A stretch of DNA of 43,135 nucleotides from Colwellia sp. C1TZA3 (GTDB lineage Bacteria; Pseudomonadota; Gammaproteobacteria; Enterobacterales; Alteromonadaceae), in contig NZ_VOLS01000036.1 of the NCBI RefSeq assembly GCF_007954265.1, positions 1 to 43,135 on the forward strand, read 5' to 3'. The position numbers and the translations under genes are program-made. Under the pieces are notes generated by a model, which saw only the letters and a list, made by a program, of their open reading frames with translations, was not told the origin of the DNA and did no database searches. Within the stretch, counting starts at the first letter, position 1; every line of letters begins with the position of its first letter. This document shows, one piece after another, positions 9,067 to 19,064 of the stretch.

Positions 9067-10431
9067 ATGAGTGCATCTGGTTTAAATAGTATTGAGAAGA
9101 AGGCCGCGATATCGTTGGCATCAGTATTCGGTTTACGGATGCTGGGCTTGTTTATGATCTTGCCTGTTTTTGCCATTTATGGTGAAGAACTTATTGGCTA
9201 TAGCCCTATTTGGCTTGGCTTAGCAATCGGAGCCTATGGTTTAACACAGGCCTTATTACAAATTCCCATGGGGATTTTATCGGATAAATTTGGTCGAAAA
9301 CCCGTTATTTTAGCCGGCTTGTTGATATTTCTTCTGGGTAGTGTTGTTGCGGCCATGTCAGACACTATTTATGGCGTGGTACTGGGCCGTGCATTGCAAG
9401 GTATGGGCGCGATAGCCAGTGCCATACTGGCATTAGCGGCAGACTTAAGCCGTGAAGAACAGCGGCCAAAAGTCATGGCGACCATTGGTATGTTTATTGG
9501 ACTTTCATTTACCGTTGCGATGATTACTGGCCCAATAGTCGCGCAAGCGTTTGGCTTAAGTGGTTTGTTCTGGTTTATCGCGATATTAACGGTATTTGCC
9601 ATGTTGACCATTCAATTTATTGTCCCTAATTCAATTAATACCGCCCCTAAAGGTGATAATGTTGCACTGCCATCACAACTTGGCCGCTTGATTCGTGATG
9701 GACAATTGTCACGTTTAAATTGGGGGGTATTCATTCTACATATGGCGTTAACAGCGTGTTTTGTGACCCTACCAAAGCAATTTGTTGAGAATGGTTTAGC
9801 ACTTGAACAACATTGGCAGCTTTATTTACCCACCTTAATCGGCTCGTTTTTTCTGATGGTGCCATTTATGATCATTGGATTGAAAAAACAAAAAGAGACA
9901 CAAATGTTCAGCGCCGCGGTAGCCTTATTAGCGCTAGCCTTATTGTTACTTTGGTACCTGCCCATTAGCATGACCACATTAGTAGTATTGGTGATGATGT
10001 TTTTTACCGCCTTTAACTATTTAGAGGCGACCATGCCATCAATATTGTCGCGCATTGCACCTGCAGGCGTAAAAGGCAGTGTCATGGGTATTTATTCTAG
10101 TAGCCAGTTTTTAGGCGCCTTTGCTGGCGGTATTCTTGGCGGCTTTATTGCCGGCGAATTTGGTGAGCAAACTATATTTTTAGTCACTGGCTTATTTGCA
10201 CTGCTTTGGTTGGTATTAAGCTTGGGGATGAAACCGTTGAAAAAATCCAAGGCTTATAGTTTTTCAACCAATATTATTAGTGATGAAAAAGCGCGTGATA
10301 TAGCACAACAACTTAGTGAAATGCCGGGCGTAATTGAAATTACTATCATGCATGACGAGGCGGTGGCTTATTTGAAAGTGGATGATAAAACCGCTGATCT
10401 TGCTAGTATCAAAGCATTGCTTAATGAATAG
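9067..10431 (+). CDS. yajR: YajR-like MFS transporter with C-terminal YAM domain
   Basis: A 454-residue major facilitator superfamily transporter with twelve predicted helices, matching Escherichia coli YajR in length and layout. MFS motif A reads GILSDKFGRKP (near residues 76-86). The C-terminal 60 residues (IAQQLSEMPGVIEITIMHDE, then AVAYLKVDD) form the small ferredoxin-like YAM domain that characterises YajR. The start is ATG 9067, where homology to YajR begins; the open frame extends to 8860 but that part lacks conserved residues. The transported substrate of YajR is not established. It is convergent with the Gre-domain gene. Confidence 0.88.
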   Translation: MSASGLNSIEKKAAISLASVFGLRMLGLFMILPVFAIYGEELIGYSPIWLGLAIGAYGLTQALLQIPMGILSDKFGRKPVILAGLLIFLLGSVVAAMSDTIYGVVLGRALQGMGAIASAILALAADLSREEQRPKVMATIGMFIGLSFTVAMITGPIVAQAFGLSGLFWFIAILTVFAMLTIQFIVPNSINTAPKGDNVALPSQLGRLIRDGQLSRLNWGVFILHMALTACFVTLPKQFVENGLALEQHWQLYLPTLIGSFFLMVPFMIIGLKKQKETQMFSAAVALLALALLLLWYLPISMTTLVVLVMMFFTAFNYLEATMPSILSRIAPAGVKGSVMGIYSSSQFLGAFAGGILGGFIAGEFGEQTIFLVTGLFALLWLVLSLGMKPLKKSKAYSFSTNIISDEKARDIAQQLSEMPGVIEITIMHDEAVAYLKVDDKTADLASIKALLNE

Positions 10432-10466
10432 TGAGTTTCTACCGTTACTCAGCCAAACTAAAGACG

Positions 10467-10967
10467 TTAACTTATCATGGTGATGAAATCAGCAATGTGC
10501 TTTTGCGCTATTTTTATATTTATTTCATCATCAAGCACTTTCCCCATCATGGCAGCCCCTAAAGGTGCCTCTGGCGTAATAACCACGATATTAATGGTTG
10601 AGTCTTGCATTGCTAACTTACAACGATAACCGCCAGCAACGGGGGCAAGAAAAAACCACTGTTGTTGAGCAATATCTTTTTCTAACTGCACAACTGAGCC
10701 AATGTTTATCTGCTGCTTTTGCTGCAATGTGGCGGTAGGGATATTTTGTAAGCGATGAATGGCATAGCGAATTTCGTCCACCCGTCTGGACTGACCTTCT
10801 GCTAAGTAACTTTGCTCTATTGCCAAAGTGTCGTATTGTGTTTCTGCCACTGATTGATCGTCGGTAGCGGCTTTGTGGGCATTATTTGCCGCCACTAATG
10901 CCAAAGCTAATTCTTGTTGCAGTTGTTCAGTAATTTGGCTAATGATGATGTTTTTGTCGATGTTAAT
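10467..10967 (-). CDS. GreA/GreB C-terminal-domain protein, apparent AUU start
   Basis: A 166-residue protein resembling stand-alone GreA/B-type transcription factors of gammaproteobacteria. The N-terminal helical part contains AATDDQSVAETQYDTLAIEQ, then SYLAEGQSRRVDEI. The C-terminal FKBP-like domain ends with ITPEAPLGAAMMGKVLDDE. The conserved helix begins upstream of any in-frame ATG or GTG. A consensus AAGGAGG (10974-10980) stands exactly six bases before ATT at 10965-10967, in frame, giving a protein that begins M-N-I-D-K-N. I infer initiation at AUU, as known for infC. The only conventional alternative, TTG at 10904, would remove 21 residues and has no ribosome-binding site. Possible role: binding the RNA polymerase secondary channel. 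Confidence 0.8.
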   Translation of the reverse strand: MNIDKNIIISQITEQLQQELALALVAANNAHKAATDDQSVAETQYDTLAIEQSYLAEGQSRRVDEIRYAIHRLQNIPTATLQQKQQINIGSVVQLEKDIAQQQWFFLAPVAGGYRCKLAMQDSTINIVVITPEAPLGAAMMGKVLDDEINIKIAQKHIADFITMIS

Positions 10968-11191
10968 AGTACGCCTCCTTATTAGTTAAAGCGCAGCATA
11001 ATAATATTTATAGCGCAGCATACTCAGATTATATCGAAAGTAAACCTGCACTTTTTATCACAGTGAATTCAGTCAGCAATAATAGCTATCTGACAGGTGT
11101 CAAAATAAAGCTTGAGTTTTACCTTAGTAGCAGATATTTTACACACTCGCTGGTTTGAAAAAAAACATCAACTAGCCTTAGATTTAACTTA

Positions 11192-11351
11192 TACCAATTT
11201 CATTAATTAGATGGTCTACTTTTATACGCAGGAAAAACGGCCAAATATAAGGCATTTATTTAATAACTAGTTGTTCTCATTATTAAATAGATAACGCAGT
11301 AGTGGGTTGTTTTAACAAGTATAAATGATTAGATAATTAGTGAGATTGGTA
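11192..11351 (+). mobile_element. Element B copy 1
   Basis: A 160-bp element beginning TACCAATTTCATTAATTAG and ending GAGATTGGTA, with imperfect terminal inverted repeats. It is flanked by TTA at 11189-11191 and 11352-11354. It has no coding capacity. It lies 30 bases before the fadH start and occupies most of the 414-base gap between the Gre-domain gene and fadH, so the fadH promoter must lie within it or beyond it. Confidence 0.8.
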
Positions 11352-11375
11352 TTAATATGACAACCAAAAAAGTGA

Positions 11376-13412
<2,037 letters not shown>

Positions 13413-13449
13413 GTATAGGAGCTTTTTCAAGCGATTAATGCACGTGTAA

Positions 13450-13606
13450 TACCAGTTCCATTAAGTTTGTGATCTTGTTGTGCGCAGGAAAAATAATTCA
13501 AGGTAAGGCGCTCGATTGAGCAATAGCTGGCTATTGGGATTGAGAGCAACACAGCCTTGAGCTATTTTAACTAGTACAAGTGAGCAATAACTTAATGGGA
13601 TTGGTA
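13450..13606 (+). mobile_element. Element A copy 2 (complete reference copy)
   Basis: A complete 157-bp copy with TAA on both sides (13447-13449 and 13607-13609). The left terminus is TACCAGTTCCATTAAGTTT and the complement of the right terminus is TACCAATCCCATTAAGTTA. The arms pair imperfectly along their whole length, and CAATAGC-tg-GCTATTG (13521-13536) sits at the exact centre. There is no convincing coding sequence, so it is MITE-like. It lies just downstream of fadH. Confidence 0.93.
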
Positions 13607-13656
13607 TAACTAAGATTAATCGCTCAGCTTAGGTAATAAAATATAGTCTTGCTCTA

Positions 13657-13694
13657 TGTTCACAACCCACTTCTTGATAGTGTGGTTGTGAACA
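13657..13694. repeat. 11-bp inverted repeat
   Basis: TGTTCACAACC at 13657-13667 is perfectly complementary to GGTTGTGAACA at 13684-13694, with a 16-base loop. No T tract follows. It could be an operator, an old element end or an RNA hairpin. Confidence 0.5.
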
Positions 13695-13814
13695 TCAAAC
13701 GTACTCGATATTGCTGCAAATATCGACAATTTACCGCCATTAAGTCAACTCCTTGCACATACGGGTATTAATATGTCTCAACTCGTGGAAGATCTTGCGG
13801 TACAATCAGGGTAG
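13692..13814 (+). pseudogene. Orphan C-terminal coding remnant, unidentified
   Basis: An open stretch of 40 codons without a usable upstream start encodes N-V-L-D-I-A-A-N-I-D, then LPPLSQLLAHTGINMSQLVE and a short tail, ending in TAG at 13812-13814. The composition is protein-like. It is preceded in frame by TGA at 13689-13691 inside an inverted repeat, and by an element A copy. I read it as the decayed end of a former gene, family unknown. A chance open frame remains possible. Confidence 0.35.
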
Positions 13815-13898
13815 TTTACTTTGAAAAATAATACTTAGATTGAATGAATCATAATAAAACACTTAATTTAGCTACTACTCCAGCGGGCAACCGCTAAT

Positions 13899-15230
13899 AT
13901 GGTCATCGTTAATTCTACCGTTGGGATCGCAAACACCGATATAGACATTGCTCACTGCGCTGCTGACTTTAAGCAGATGCTATTGGCTGAAATTGCCCAA
14001 GCCAAGTCGCGTATTTACATTTCTGCGCTTTATATTCAAGACGATGCAGCCGGTAGAGAAGTACTGGCTGCTTTGTATCAAGCAAAACAGCAGACCCCAT
14101 CATTAGATATTTGTTTGTTTGTTGATTTTCATCGCGCACAACGCGGTTTGATTGGTGAAAAAGAGTCTGGTGGAAATCGTGATCTCTATTTAACCCTTGA
14201 ACAGCAACATCAAGTATCGATTAATATTTACGGTGTGCCGGTTAAACGCAAGGAATTACTTGGCGTTCTACATTTAAAGGGTATGGTGATCGATAACGTG
14301 CTGCTTTACACCGGCGCCAGTATTAACGATGTTTACTTGCAGCAAGCGGAGCGTTATCGTCTCGATCGCTACTATCGTTTAGATAGCCAGGCGCTAGCGG
14401 ATAATTTTTGCCAATACCTGCAACATTACCTTATTGACTCAAATTTGGCACCACGTTTAAACGGTGGCGAGTTGCCAGACAGCAAAATAATCAAACGCAA
14501 TATTCTGCGTTTAACTCGATTATTAAAGTCGTCAAAATATCGTCCATTTAGCGTGGAGCAACATGGCTATAAAGCTTTTGATATTCAGGCGTCTATGTTT
14601 GTTGGTTGTGGTAGTAGAGGCAATCAACTTAATCGCGTTATTAGAGAATTAGTACGCAGCAGTCGTGACTCTTTAGTTATTTTCACCCCTTATTTTAATT
14701 TACCTAAACCGTTATTAAGAGATTTAGATGCCGCATTAAAGCGTGGTGTGAAAGTCAGCTTTATTGTCGGTGATAAAAAAGCGAATGATTTTTATAATGC
14801 TGATGAAAGCACATTTTCAACGGTTGAAGTGGTGCCCTATATTTATGAGCGCTTATTAGCAACTTTCTTATCACGACGTCAAAAATACCTGAACAATGGC
14901 ACGTTATCATTAAGGCTATGGCAACACGATAATAACAGTTTTCATTTGAAAGGCTTAGTGGTTGATGAACGTTATCATTTGTTAACCGGTAGTAATCTAA
15001 ACCCAAGAGCGTGGGCACTAGATTTAGAAAATGCTATTTTACTTGATGATGAAAAAGGTCAATTATTAGCTAAATTTGCCGCAGAATTCCAACGTATTAG
15101 CCAACACACAAAAAAAATAGATAAACCAAGCGACATTGAACCTGTGCAAAATTATCCTGATAAACCTCGTAAGCTACTGAAAAAATTGCGTATGACGCAA
15201 ATAGATCGCTTACTAAAACGTTTTCTTTAA
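13899..15230 (+). CDS. pssA: CDP-diacylglycerol-serine O-phosphatidyltransferase (PssA)
   Basis: A 443-residue type I phosphatidylserine synthase of the phospholipase D superfamily. It makes phosphatidylserine from CDP-diacylglycerol and serine, the first step to phosphatidylethanolamine, and works as a peripheral membrane enzyme. Both HKD motifs are present: LGVLHLKGMVIDN (about 124-136), then SINDVYL, and SFHLKGLVVDERYHLLTGS followed by NLNPRAWALDLENA (about 347-380). The basic C terminus (KLLKKLRMTQIDRLLKRFL) resembles that of E. coli PssA (451 residues). The start is ATG without a clear ribosome-binding site; an in-frame TAG 30 bases upstream limits alternatives. A strong terminator follows. 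Confidence 0.94.
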   Translation: MVIVNSTVGIANTDIDIAHCAADFKQMLLAEIAQAKSRIYISALYIQDDAAGREVLAALYQAKQQTPSLDICLFVDFHRAQRGLIGEKESGGNRDLYLTLEQQHQVSINIYGVPVKRKELLGVLHLKGMVIDNVLLYTGASINDVYLQQAERYRLDRYYRLDSQALADNFCQYLQHYLIDSNLAPRLNGGELPDSKIIKRNILRLTRLLKSSKYRPFSVEQHGYKAFDIQASMFVGCGSRGNQLNRVIRELVRSSRDSLVIFTPYFNLPKPLLRDLDAALKRGVKVSFIVGDKKANDFYNADESTFSTVEVVPYIYERLLATFLSRRQKYLNNGTLSLRLWQHDNNSFHLKGLVVDERYHLLTGSNLNPRAWALDLENAILLDDEKGQLLAKFAAEFQRISQHTKKIDKPSDIEPVQNYPDKPRKLLKKLRMTQIDRLLKRFL

Positions 15231-15275
15231 ACGTGAGCTTTTTATTCGGTTAATTATTTTATCAGCTCAGCGACT

Positions 15276-15306
15276 AAAAAGCATAATGTTAACATTATGC
15301 TTTTTT
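15276..15306 (+). terminator. Rho-independent terminator of pssA
   Basis: A perfect 15-bp palindrome (AAAAAGCATAATGTT / AACATTATGCTTTTT) ends in a T run 46 bases after the pssA stop. It has no separate loop bases, so the tip must open. It could also act on the minus strand. Confidence 0.85.
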
Positions 15307-15506
15307 ATTGTTTGAATTTACCTAACTTTGATACTGCTGACTATAGTAAAAGTGATCAACACAGATAGTAATAAGCGCTGAAATTCAGCCGGCTGAGATG
15401 CTGGATTTTTAAGAGCGTATTGCTTTAACTTTTGCCGAAGATAAGTCCCGCAATCATTCTTCTTTAACAAAGCAATCATGGTATTAGCCTAATAGCGGGC
15501 GTTATT

Positions 15507-16208
15507 TTACTGATTTGGGGTATAAATCTGCTTGGCTGGATTAAAGCTCACCCAAGAGGTTAAGACGTATTTACTCGATGAAATAGGAATATTTCCTCGG
15601 TGAGTATGGGTAAAGCCACATGGCGCAATAACCATGCTACCTGCCTTAGGCTTAATGCTTTTATGCTGGTAATAAAAGTCAGTTTCACCACCTTCTTCAA
15701 CATCATTTAAATAAATTAAAAATAGTAATACCCGATGTAGCGCTTTATTCTCGCCGGGTTGTGGAAATATTTCTGAGTGCCAATAGCCATAATTCCCCTT
15801 ACCTTGCTCATAACGTTGGGCGTTAACTGGGGCTAAGTTGAACAAATACTTTATCAAGTTAAATAAATTAGGCTTACCCACTTCTTCAAAGTTATCAACC
15901 GTCAATACCACCGGCTGTTTGGTTTTAGGATGCTGAACGGTTAGTGATATACCGCCAATTAAGCTAAAAAAATATTTACCAATATAATCAGTAACATGTT
16001 CACTACATGCCTGTAAGATTGTTTGCAACGCGGGTTGAAACTCTGCATGTTGGCTGAGGTGAATATCGTGGCTAAGCTTTTTAGTGGTATCGACACCATT
16101 GCCAGTTCTGCCCGGTACTTGGTGTGGGCTATTATCAAAATCTAGTATAAATTTTTGACAAAATTCTGGGCTAAGTGCGTTAGGGTATACTTCAATAAAA
16201 TCTGTCAT
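15507..16208 (-). CDS. 2OG-Fe(II) oxygenase, prolyl 4-hydroxylase-like
   Basis: A 233-residue protein with the double-stranded beta-helix of 2-oxoglutarate/Fe(II) dioxygenases of the prolyl 4-hydroxylase type. The iron ligands appear to be the histidine and acidic residue of YWHSEIFPQPGE (about 145-156) and the histidine in GFTHTHRGNIP (about 203-213). EEGGETDFYY (about 175-184) is the family's conserved G-G-E/x-T strand. HSE in place of the common HxD is an acceptable variant. The substrate is unknown. The gene is transcribed alone. Start is ATG. Confidence 0.85.
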   Translation of the reverse strand: MTDFIEVYPNALSPEFCQKFILDFDNSPHQVPGRTGNGVDTTKKLSHDIHLSQHAEFQPALQTILQACSEHVTDYIGKYFFSLIGGISLTVQHPKTKQPVVLTVDNFEEVGKPNLFNLIKYLFNLAPVNAQRYEQGKGNYGYWHSEIFPQPGENKALHRVLLFLIYLNDVEEGGETDFYYQHKSIKPKAGSMVIAPCGFTHTHRGNIPISSSKYVLTSWVSFNPAKQIYTPNQ

Positions 16209-16447
16209 GATTGCTTACTTATGATTAATCTGACTTTAGCATACAACAAACTGCCGTTAATTTAATTACCTTGCCAAAAAATCTCTGTAGAATGTTCAAT
16301 AAGTTTCATTAATAAGCGTTTTTTCCATTAGCATAACGCTTGGTAAATGATGGTCACCGGATGCAGTGATATCAATCTGTGCAGGTGTCGATAACAGCAA
16401 TTAATATAGTTAATTATTTAAATAATAAAGCGATGTAGAGAGTCATT

Positions 16448-16840
16448 ATGATTAAAGAATGTATAAGACCAAGATTTTGTGAAACGGATGGGCTGGGTCA
16501 CATTAATAATACCGTGGTTGCACAATGGTTTGAGGGCGCGCGCGACCCGGTTTTTAAATGGTTCTCACCTGATTTAGACCTCACGGATTGGAAATTAATT
16601 TTAGCTAAAACGACGGTTGAGTTTCATGCTGAGCTGCAATATGGCACTGACGTTGAATTAAAAACCTACATTAGCCGTATTGGTAATAGTTCGTTTGACG
16701 TTTATCAAGAAGCCTGGCAGCAAGATAAAAAATGCGCATCGGGTACTGCGGTAATGGTGCATTTCGATCATCAAACTAAAAAGTCACAAAAAATATTAGC
16801 AGCAACAATCAGTATGATGAATGAGCACCTTTTTGTATGA
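16448..16840 (+). CDS. Acyl-CoA thioesterase (4HBT hot-dog family)
   Basis: A 130-residue hot-dog-fold thioesterase of the 4-hydroxybenzoyl-CoA thioesterase/YbgC group. The N-terminal RPRFCETDGLGHINNTVVAQ (residues 7-26) holds the catalytic acidic residue region and the conserved D/E-x-x-G-H-x-N-N signature. AKTTVEFHAELQYGTDVELK (about 57-76) is the second conserved strand pair. It would hydrolyse acyl-CoA thioesters in the cytosol. The exact chain is not readable. Start is ATG with GAGAG upstream. Confidence 0.87.
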   Translation: MIKECIRPRFCETDGLGHINNTVVAQWFEGARDPVFKWFSPDLDLTDWKLILAKTTVEFHAELQYGTDVELKTYISRIGNSSFDVYQEAWQQDKKCASGTAVMVHFDHQTKKSQKILAATISMMNEHLFV

Positions 16841-17257
16841 TCAGCACTAAAAATTGTTTTTATGTCGGTATTTATTTTTATTAACCTTAGTTTGATTTTT
16901 ATAAAAAATAGACAACGAGACAAAATTTGAGCGGGCGTTTATTTTAGCGAGACTATTACTTTATTGTACGGCACAAGTCGTGAATTACGACAATGCAAAA
17001 TAGCATAGGCCTCAAATACTGCGGTTATAGAGTATTTTTATGATGAAAATCAATATGCTTTAAAAGTATTATCTGATACCTGTTTAACGGTAAAAAAAAC
17101 TTAGCTTCTGGCGGGGCGTCATTAGGTAATTGGCAATAAAATATTTAACAAAAATAGCGCAAAGCTAGCGTAATTTTTTACTCGTAGTGTTAGAATCTAA
17201 GTATTGTTATTAAAAATAAATATTCTGAGCGAGCTGACGTTTGGAAAGTACTAAATT
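16841..17257. other. Gene-free stretch upstream of ssb
   Basis: About 420 bases hold no supported gene. A short open stretch on the plus strand around 17010-17103 (…VIEYFYDENQYALKVLSD…) looks protein-like but has no start and is preceded by a stop, so at most it is a worn remnant. The only strong signal is the palindrome at 17258-17276. Confidence 0.4.
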
Positions 17258-17276
17258 AGTAAAGTAATACTTTACT
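17258..17276. promoter_or_regulatory. 9-1-9 palindrome in front of ssb
   Basis: AGTAAAGTA-a-TACTTTACT is a perfect inverted repeat that ends 20 bases before the ssb start codon, so it overlaps the promoter or the mRNA leader. It does not match a LexA box. It is a candidate operator or leader hairpin. Confidence 0.5.
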
Positions 17277-17296
17277 GCAAATATAGGATTTTGTTC

Positions 17297-17962
17297 ATGG
17301 CTGGTGTCAATAAAGTAATAATTTTAGGTAACTTAGGTAAAGACCCTGAAGTACGTTTCATGCCTAATGGTGGCGGGGTTGCTAACCTTACTATTGCAAC
17401 TTCTGAAAGTTGGAAAGACAAGCAAACGGGTGAACAAAAAGAAAAAACTGAATGGCACCGTGTAGTGATGTTTGGCAAGCTAGCTGAAATCGCCGGTGAA
17501 TATTTAAAGAAAGGTTCTAAAGTCTATATTGAAGGCGCTTTGCAAACACGTAAGTGGCAAAACCAACAAGGCCAAGACCAATATACCACTGAAATTGTTG
17601 TTCAAGGCTTTAACGGTACTCTGCAAATGCTAGATTCTCGTGGTGGTAGCGGTGCTAATGCCGGCGGCTTTAACCAACAAGATTCTCAACAATCAGGTGG
17701 TTTTCAACAACAAGCTGCAGCACCACAGCAAAGTGGCGGTTTTAACCAGCAAGCCCCAGCTCAGCAAGCTTATAATAAGCCGGCACAGCAAAGTGGTGGC
17801 TTTCAACAGCAACCTGCTCAACAGCAATCATCACAGCAGCAGTCACCACCACAACAACAATCAGGTGGTTTTCAACAGCAACAAGGTGGCTTCCAACAGA
17901 ATGCACCTAAAGTGAATCCACAAGAACCAACTATTGATTTTGATGACGATATACCGTTCTAG
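17297..17962 (+). CDS. ssb: Single-stranded DNA-binding protein
   Basis: A 221-residue SSB that coats single-stranded DNA in replication, repair and recombination. The OB fold covers residues 1-110 ([17 protein letters not shown] at the start, then [20 protein letters not shown]). A long glutamine/glycine-rich linker with repeated QQSGGFQQQ-like motifs fills about 120-205. The acidic tip [11 protein letters not shown] binds partner proteins. The linker makes it longer than E. coli SSB (178). The start is ATG 17297 with AGGA eight bases upstream; an in-frame TTG two codons earlier is unlikely. The DNA of the linker is CAG/CAA-rich and may be prone to length change. Confidence 0.97.
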   Translation: MAGVNKVIILGNLGKDPEVRFMPNGGGVANLTIATSESWKDKQTGEQKEKTEWHRVVMFGKLAEIAGEYLKKGSKVYIEGALQTRKWQNQQGQDQYTTEIVVQGFNGTLQMLDSRGGSGANAGGFNQQDSQQSGGFQQQAAAPQQSGGFNQQAPAQQAYNKPAQQSGGFQQQPAQQQSSQQQSPPQQQSGGFQQQQGGFQQNAPKVNPQEPTIDFDDDIPF

Positions 17963-18017
17963 ATCATGTTTAATTTAAAAGTGTTAATCTAAAATACTAA
18001 AGTATATTTTAGAATAC

Positions 18018-18047
18018 AAAAAAGGTGAGCTAATGCTCACCTTTTTT
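18018..18047. terminator. Bidirectional terminator between ssb and the stress-protein gene
   Basis: A 13-bp perfect stem (AAAAAAGGTGAGC / GCTCACCTTTTTT) with a TAAT loop has T runs on both strands. It lies between two convergent genes and should serve both. Confidence 0.9.
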
Positions 18048-18093
18048 AATTTTTAAATCAATATCTTATAAAAGTTGTTGTTTAACCGGTTAA

Positions 18094-18531
18094 CTAAGGC
18101 ACTAGCACAATAGGTACGCCGACATGATGAGCCAATTTATTAGCAACACTGCCTAGTAGTAGGTCAACAATACGAGATCGTCCTCGGCGGCCAACAAATA
18201 GCATATTTACGTGTAGTGCTTTAATTTTTTTTTGAATTACGGTGGCAGGATCGCCCCAAATCAGTTCGGCGGTGATCTCAACATTTATCTTGTGATACTT
18301 TTCCACTAAAGGTATTAGCACCTTAGTTCTGGTATCAGTTTCTTCAGCTGTTTGATCTAATATTACTGGCGAGGTGCCTTCAAGTAATACAGGTTGTAAA
18401 TATGAGTAATCTTTTACCATTAACAACATCACCTTAGCATCGGTTTTACTGGCTAAATCAACCGCACGGTCGATTGCTCGTAAACTCCACTTGCTGCCAT
18501 CAACAGCAACGAGGTATAAAGGTTTTTTCAT
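18094..18531 (-). CDS. Universal stress protein, UspA family
   Basis: A 145-residue single-domain Usp. The N terminus YLVAVDGSKWSLRAIDRAV (about 6-24) has the conserved D-G-S. GRRGRSRIVDLLLGSVA (about 114-130) fits the G-2x-G-9x-G(S/T) ATP-binding signature, so it is an ATP-binding type. The family is linked to growth arrest and oxidative stress. Start is ATG with CAGGAG at good spacing. It is convergent with ssb. The region upstream holds a nest of mobile elements. Confidence 0.92.
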   Translation of the reverse strand: MKKPLYLVAVDGSKWSLRAIDRAVDLASKTDAKVMLLMVKDYSYLQPVLLEGTSPVILDQTAEETDTRTKVLIPLVEKYHKINVEITAELIWGDPATVIQKKIKALHVNMLFVGRRGRSRIVDLLLGSVANKLAHHVGVPIVLVP

Positions 18532-18747
18532 TTTATTCTCCTGAAAGTAATCCCTGTTTATGTCATAACTTTTGATATTGAGGTTTTATATCAAGCGCTA
18601 TGCATTAATCCTGGTTCCATTGATTTATAGCAATCTCACTAATTATCTGATCATTTTACCTGGTTAAAACGACCCACTACTCATTATCGCTGCATAGATG
18701 CCGCTTATTAGATAATGCGGGAGCCTATTGTCCTGAACAACGAGTTA

Positions 18748-18904
18748 TACCAATCCCATTAAGTTATTGCTCATTTGTACTAGTTAAAATAGCTCAAGGC
18801 TGTGTTGCTCTCACTCCCAATAGCCAGCTATTGCTCAATCGAGCGCCTTACCTTGAGTTATTTTTCCTGCGCACAACAAGATCACAAATTTAATGGACCT
18901 GGTA
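18748..18904 (-). mobile_element. Element A copy 3 (complete)
   Basis: Complete 157-bp copy in minus orientation, preceded by TTA at 18745-18747. It is joined to copy 4 by TAA at 18905-18907. It lies inside B copy 3. Confidence 0.93.
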
Positions 18905-18907
18905 TAA

Positions 18908-19064
18908 TACCAATCCCATTAAGTTATTGCTCACTTGTACTAGTTAAAATAGCTCAAGGCTGTGTTGCTCTCACTCCCAATAGCCAGCTATTGCTCAATC
19001 GAGCGCCTTACCTTGAGTTATTTTTCCTGCGCACAACAAGATCACAAACTTAATGGAACTGGTA
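18908..19064 (-). mobile_element. Element A copy 4 (complete)
   Basis: Complete 157-bp copy in minus orientation, nearly identical to copy 3 and separated from it by only three bases. It is followed by TTA at 19065-19067. The outer flanks of the pair (TTA/TTA) match each other, while the inner junction is TAA. Confidence 0.93.

Noticed and set aside
18802-19053. Open frame of 83 codons across element A copies, ending LNRAPYLELFFLRTTRSQT; similar frames in other copies
   Set aside because: The frame is entirely element A sequence and recurs wherever the element is in that orientation. It starts at different upstream points in each copy, has no ribosome-binding site and follows the palindrome.
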